A DNA stretch of 64,000 nt. It comes from Streptantibioticus ferralitis (GTDB taxonomy: Bacteria > Actinomycetota > Actinomycetes > Streptomycetales > Streptomycetaceae). The stretch lies in the NCBI RefSeq assembly GCF_029223525.1, contig NZ_JARHTQ010000008.1, forward strand, positions 124,001-188,000. Reading direction: 5' to 3'. Shown here piece after piece: positions 62,241 through 64,000 of this stretch (position 1 is the first letter of the stretch; every line of letters starts with the position of its first letter). The notes under the pieces were generated by a model that searched no databases, was not told the DNA's origin, and was given only the letters and a program-made list of their open reading frames with translations. The position numbers and the translations under genes were made by a program.

Positions 62241-63194
62241 GTGACACGTCACGCCGGACCCGCGGACCGGTCAGGACCGGCTTCCGGGGAGATCCTGCAC
62301 GGTTTCCCGCACCTGCAGACGATCCAGGCCTCGCTGACCGCGCTCTACAAGCGGTTGTCGTACGACACCGTCAGCACGTTCGCGCGCAGCGTACTGCCGG
62401 ACGAGGTCCGCATACCGCCGGACGCCGACATCTATCTGGGTACGCAGCAGGTCGCCCGGACCATCGTGCAGCATCTGCGGCTGCCGGACGCGCGGATGAT
62501 CGTGGCGTTCCGCGACATGGTGCACGCCGGGAACGTGGAGCTGGAGGCCGGGCCCGAGTACTTCATCGAGCTGAACTCGCGGTTCAAGGACGACCGGCGC
62601 GACATCGGCGCCTGTCTGGCGCATGAGGTGATGCACGTCTATCTGCACCGGCTTGGCCTGGGGTTTCCCGGGACCCGGGACAACGAGATACTGACGGACA
62701 CCGCGACCACCTATCTCGGTGCGGGCTGGCTGCTGCTGGACGCCTACCGGGAGGAGAGCAATGTGCGCGGGGACCGCCTGGTGCGGTCGGCGTCGAAGCT
62801 CGGGTATCTGACTCCGGAGGAGTTCGGGTACGTGCTGGCCAAGCGGGCGCTGGCCTTCGGTGACGACATCGAGCCGTGGTTCTCCAGCGCGCAGGCCCGC
62901 GACGCGTATCGGGCCGGTCTCGCCCAGGCCGAGGCGGACCTGCGGCAGCCGCCGCTGGTGAGGTGCGGGTGGGCCAGCCGTCGGCGGTACGCCGCCGAGC
63001 GCCGCTATGTGCAGCGGGGGGACTGGAGCGGCGGGACGTCGGTGCGGGCTGGCGGGTACGCGTTCGAGAGCGGGTCGCCGCTGCGGGTGTCGTTCCCCTG
63101 CCCCACGTGCCACCAGCGGATCCGGGTGCCGGTGCGGGGGCGGTTCACGGCTCGGTGCGGGTTGTGTCGCACCGAGTTGCAGTGCGACACATAG
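62241..63194 (+). CDS. Uncharacterised HExxH zincin-like protein with C-terminal zinc ribbon
   Basis: A protein of 317 residues. The GTG at 62241 has GGAGG five bases upstream; the GTG at 62235 overlaps that site. Residues 126-155 contain LAHEVMHVYLHRLG followed by NEILTDTATTY, a metalloprotease-like HExxH with a downstream Glu/Asp as a likely third ligand. Residues 285-315 carry CPTCHQRIRVPVRG and CGLCRTELQC, a zinc ribbon. No signal peptide or membrane helix is seen. I do not know a characterised homologue; the combination resembles bacterial SprT/Spartan-like or IrrE-like zincins with an accessory zinc finger, but the order of motifs differs. Confidence 0.85.
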   Translation: MTRHAGPADRSGPASGEILHGFPHLQTIQASLTALYKRLSYDTVSTFARSVLPDEVRIPPDADIYLGTQQVARTIVQHLRLPDARMIVAFRDMVHAGNVELEAGPEYFIELNSRFKDDRRDIGACLAHEVMHVYLHRLGLGFPGTRDNEILTDTATTYLGAGWLLLDAYREESNVRGDRLVRSASKLGYLTPEEFGYVLAKRALAFGDDIEPWFSSAQARDAYRAGLAQAEADLRQPPLVRCGWASRRRYAAERRYVQRGDWSGGTSVRAGGYAFESGSPLRVSFPCPTCHQRIRVPVRGRFTARCGLCRTELQCDT

Positions 63195-63224
63195 CCCGCC
63201 CGACTTCTTACGGTGGTCGCCTTC

Positions 63225-64000
63225 TTACAGCGAGTCCAGGAACTCCAGCAGCGCCGCGTTGACCTCGTCCGGGCGTTCCTGCTGGGTCCAGTGGCCGCAG
63301 CCCGGCAGGACGACGGGCTCGCGGAGCTGGGGGTGCAGAGTGGTCAGCGCGGGCAGCAGCTGGTCCATGCCGGGGAAGTGGTAGACGAGGTCGCGGTCGC
63401 CGGTGATGTAGAGCGCGGGGATCTGGATCGTGGCGTCGGCCCAGGCGGCGGTCAGTTCCCAGTTGCGGTCCAGGTTGCGGTACCAGTTCAGGCCGCCGGT
63501 GAAGCCCGCTTCGGCGTATTCGGCGGTGAAGACGTCGATGTCCTCCTCGGTGAGCCAGGAGGGCAGCTTCTCCGGGGCCTTGACCCGGTCGAGGAAGCCG
63601 CCGCCGGGCTGGACCAGCGGCTGGCCCGGCGGGTCGTTGTGCGGGTTGTCGCCGCTCGCGCCGTACAGCGTGCGGCGGAACGTGGCGCGGGGGTCGGCGG
63701 CCAGCTCGGCGTCGGCGACGCCGGGGGTCTCGAAGTAGTTCCAGTAGAACTGGCCGTCGAACCGCTCACGCATGGCCCGCAGCGGCGGTACGGAGCCGCG
63801 TGGCTGCGGTGGGACGCTCAGGCCCGCGACGGCGGTCACCACGTCGGGGCGCAGCAGCGCGGTGTGCCAGGCGACCGGTGCGCCCCAGTCGTGGCCGATG
63901 ACCACGGCGTGTTTCTCGCCGAGGGCGTGGATCAGGCCGATGACGTCGCCGACCAGGTGCAGGATGGTGTACGCCTCGACCTCCTGCGGGTGGTCGCTGC
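63225..64000 (-). CDS. Alpha/beta hydrolase (epoxide-hydrolase-like), truncated by window edge
   Basis: The frame remains open past 64000, so the N-terminal part lies outside the window. Visible: VVIGHDWGAPVAWHTALLRPD (nucleophile elbow, GHDWGA with Asp as nucleophile, as in epoxide hydrolases and haloalkane dehalogenases), TGDRDLVYHFPGMDQLLP near the acid residue, and LPGCGHWTQQERPDEVNAAL with the catalytic His. FYWNYFETPGVADAEL and GGLNWYRNLDRNWELT are epoxide-hydrolase cap regions. It likely hydrolyses epoxides to diols. It is convergent with the zincin-like gene. Confidence 0.9.
   Translation of the reverse strand, partial: SDHPQEVEAYTILHLVGDVIGLIHALGEKHAVVIGHDWGAPVAWHTALLRPDVVTAVAGLSVPPQPRGSVPPLRAMRERFDGQFYWNYFETPGVADAELAADPRATFRRTLYGASGDNPHNDPPGQPLVQPGGGFLDRVKAPEKLPSWLTEEDIDVFTAEYAEAGFTGGLNWYRNLDRNWELTAAWADATIQIPALYITGDRDLVYHFPGMDQLLPALTTLHPQLREPVVLPGCGHWTQQERPDEVNAALLEFLDSL

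Overview
The window is a high-GC actinobacterial chromosome segment, almost certainly Streptomyces or a close relative. The signs are GTG starts, strong third-codon-position GC, Tat signal peptides, a mycothiol-dependent enzyme family, SPW_0924-type and DUF3068 proteins, and a housekeeping order (uvrA, ctaG-like, terC, uvrB, ogt, coaE, rpsA, polA, ANTAR regulator, pyk) that I recall from the core chromosome of model streptomycetes. No transposase, phage module, CRISPR array or replication origin was seen.

Layout. 1-15 kb is mainly DNA repair and small housekeeping genes: Rieske lipoprotein, uvrA, a mycothiol-dependent isomerase-like protein, an MBL hydrolase, a small secreted protein, CtaG- and TerC-type membrane proteins, then divergent uvrB and ogt. 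Both of those are preceded by matches to the RecA-independent DNA-damage promoter motif, placed so that the mRNAs would be leaderless. A WGR/beta-propeller gene follows. Next to it is a minus-strand structured RNA (about 13.23-13.36 kb) that folds as a circularly permuted tRNA mimic, resembling bacterial Y RNA. 15-24 kb carries Tat/Sec-exported hydrolases (dimethylformamidase-like protein, GH29, GH92) around coaE and a PAC2 gene. 24-38 kb is core: rpsA, a methyltransferase, hrpB, DUF3068, a MltB-type transglycosylase, polA, a YdeP-type molybdoenzyme and a thioesterase.

38.8-48 kb is an accessory C-P lyase (phosphonate degradation) locus on the minus strand: GntR/UTRA regulator, phnG, phnH, phnI, a phnJ-phnK gene fusion, phnL, phnM and an inositol-monophosphatase-family gene. 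Nearly all are joined by ATGA/GTGA/TGATG overlaps. phnCDE, phnN and phnP are absent from the window. A phosphate:H+ symporter-type MFS permease lies immediately upstream and may be the importer. A SpoIIE-type phosphatase and an ANTAR regulator follow, then a short-variable-loop tRNA with a CAA anticodon next to an HTH/LAGLIDADG protein, then pyruvate kinase.

53-64 kb holds a SIMPL protein, a Tat-exported 5'-nucleotidase, an orphan siderophore pair (SidA/IucD-type N-hydroxylase plus DesA-type decarboxylase), and a decayed stretch where remnants of a sortase, a response regulator and a histidine kinase are fused. It ends with a serpin, an MBL hydrolase, an uncharacterised HExxH/zinc-ribbon protein and a truncated alpha/beta hydrolase. 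Four convergent gene pairs overlap at their 3' ends.
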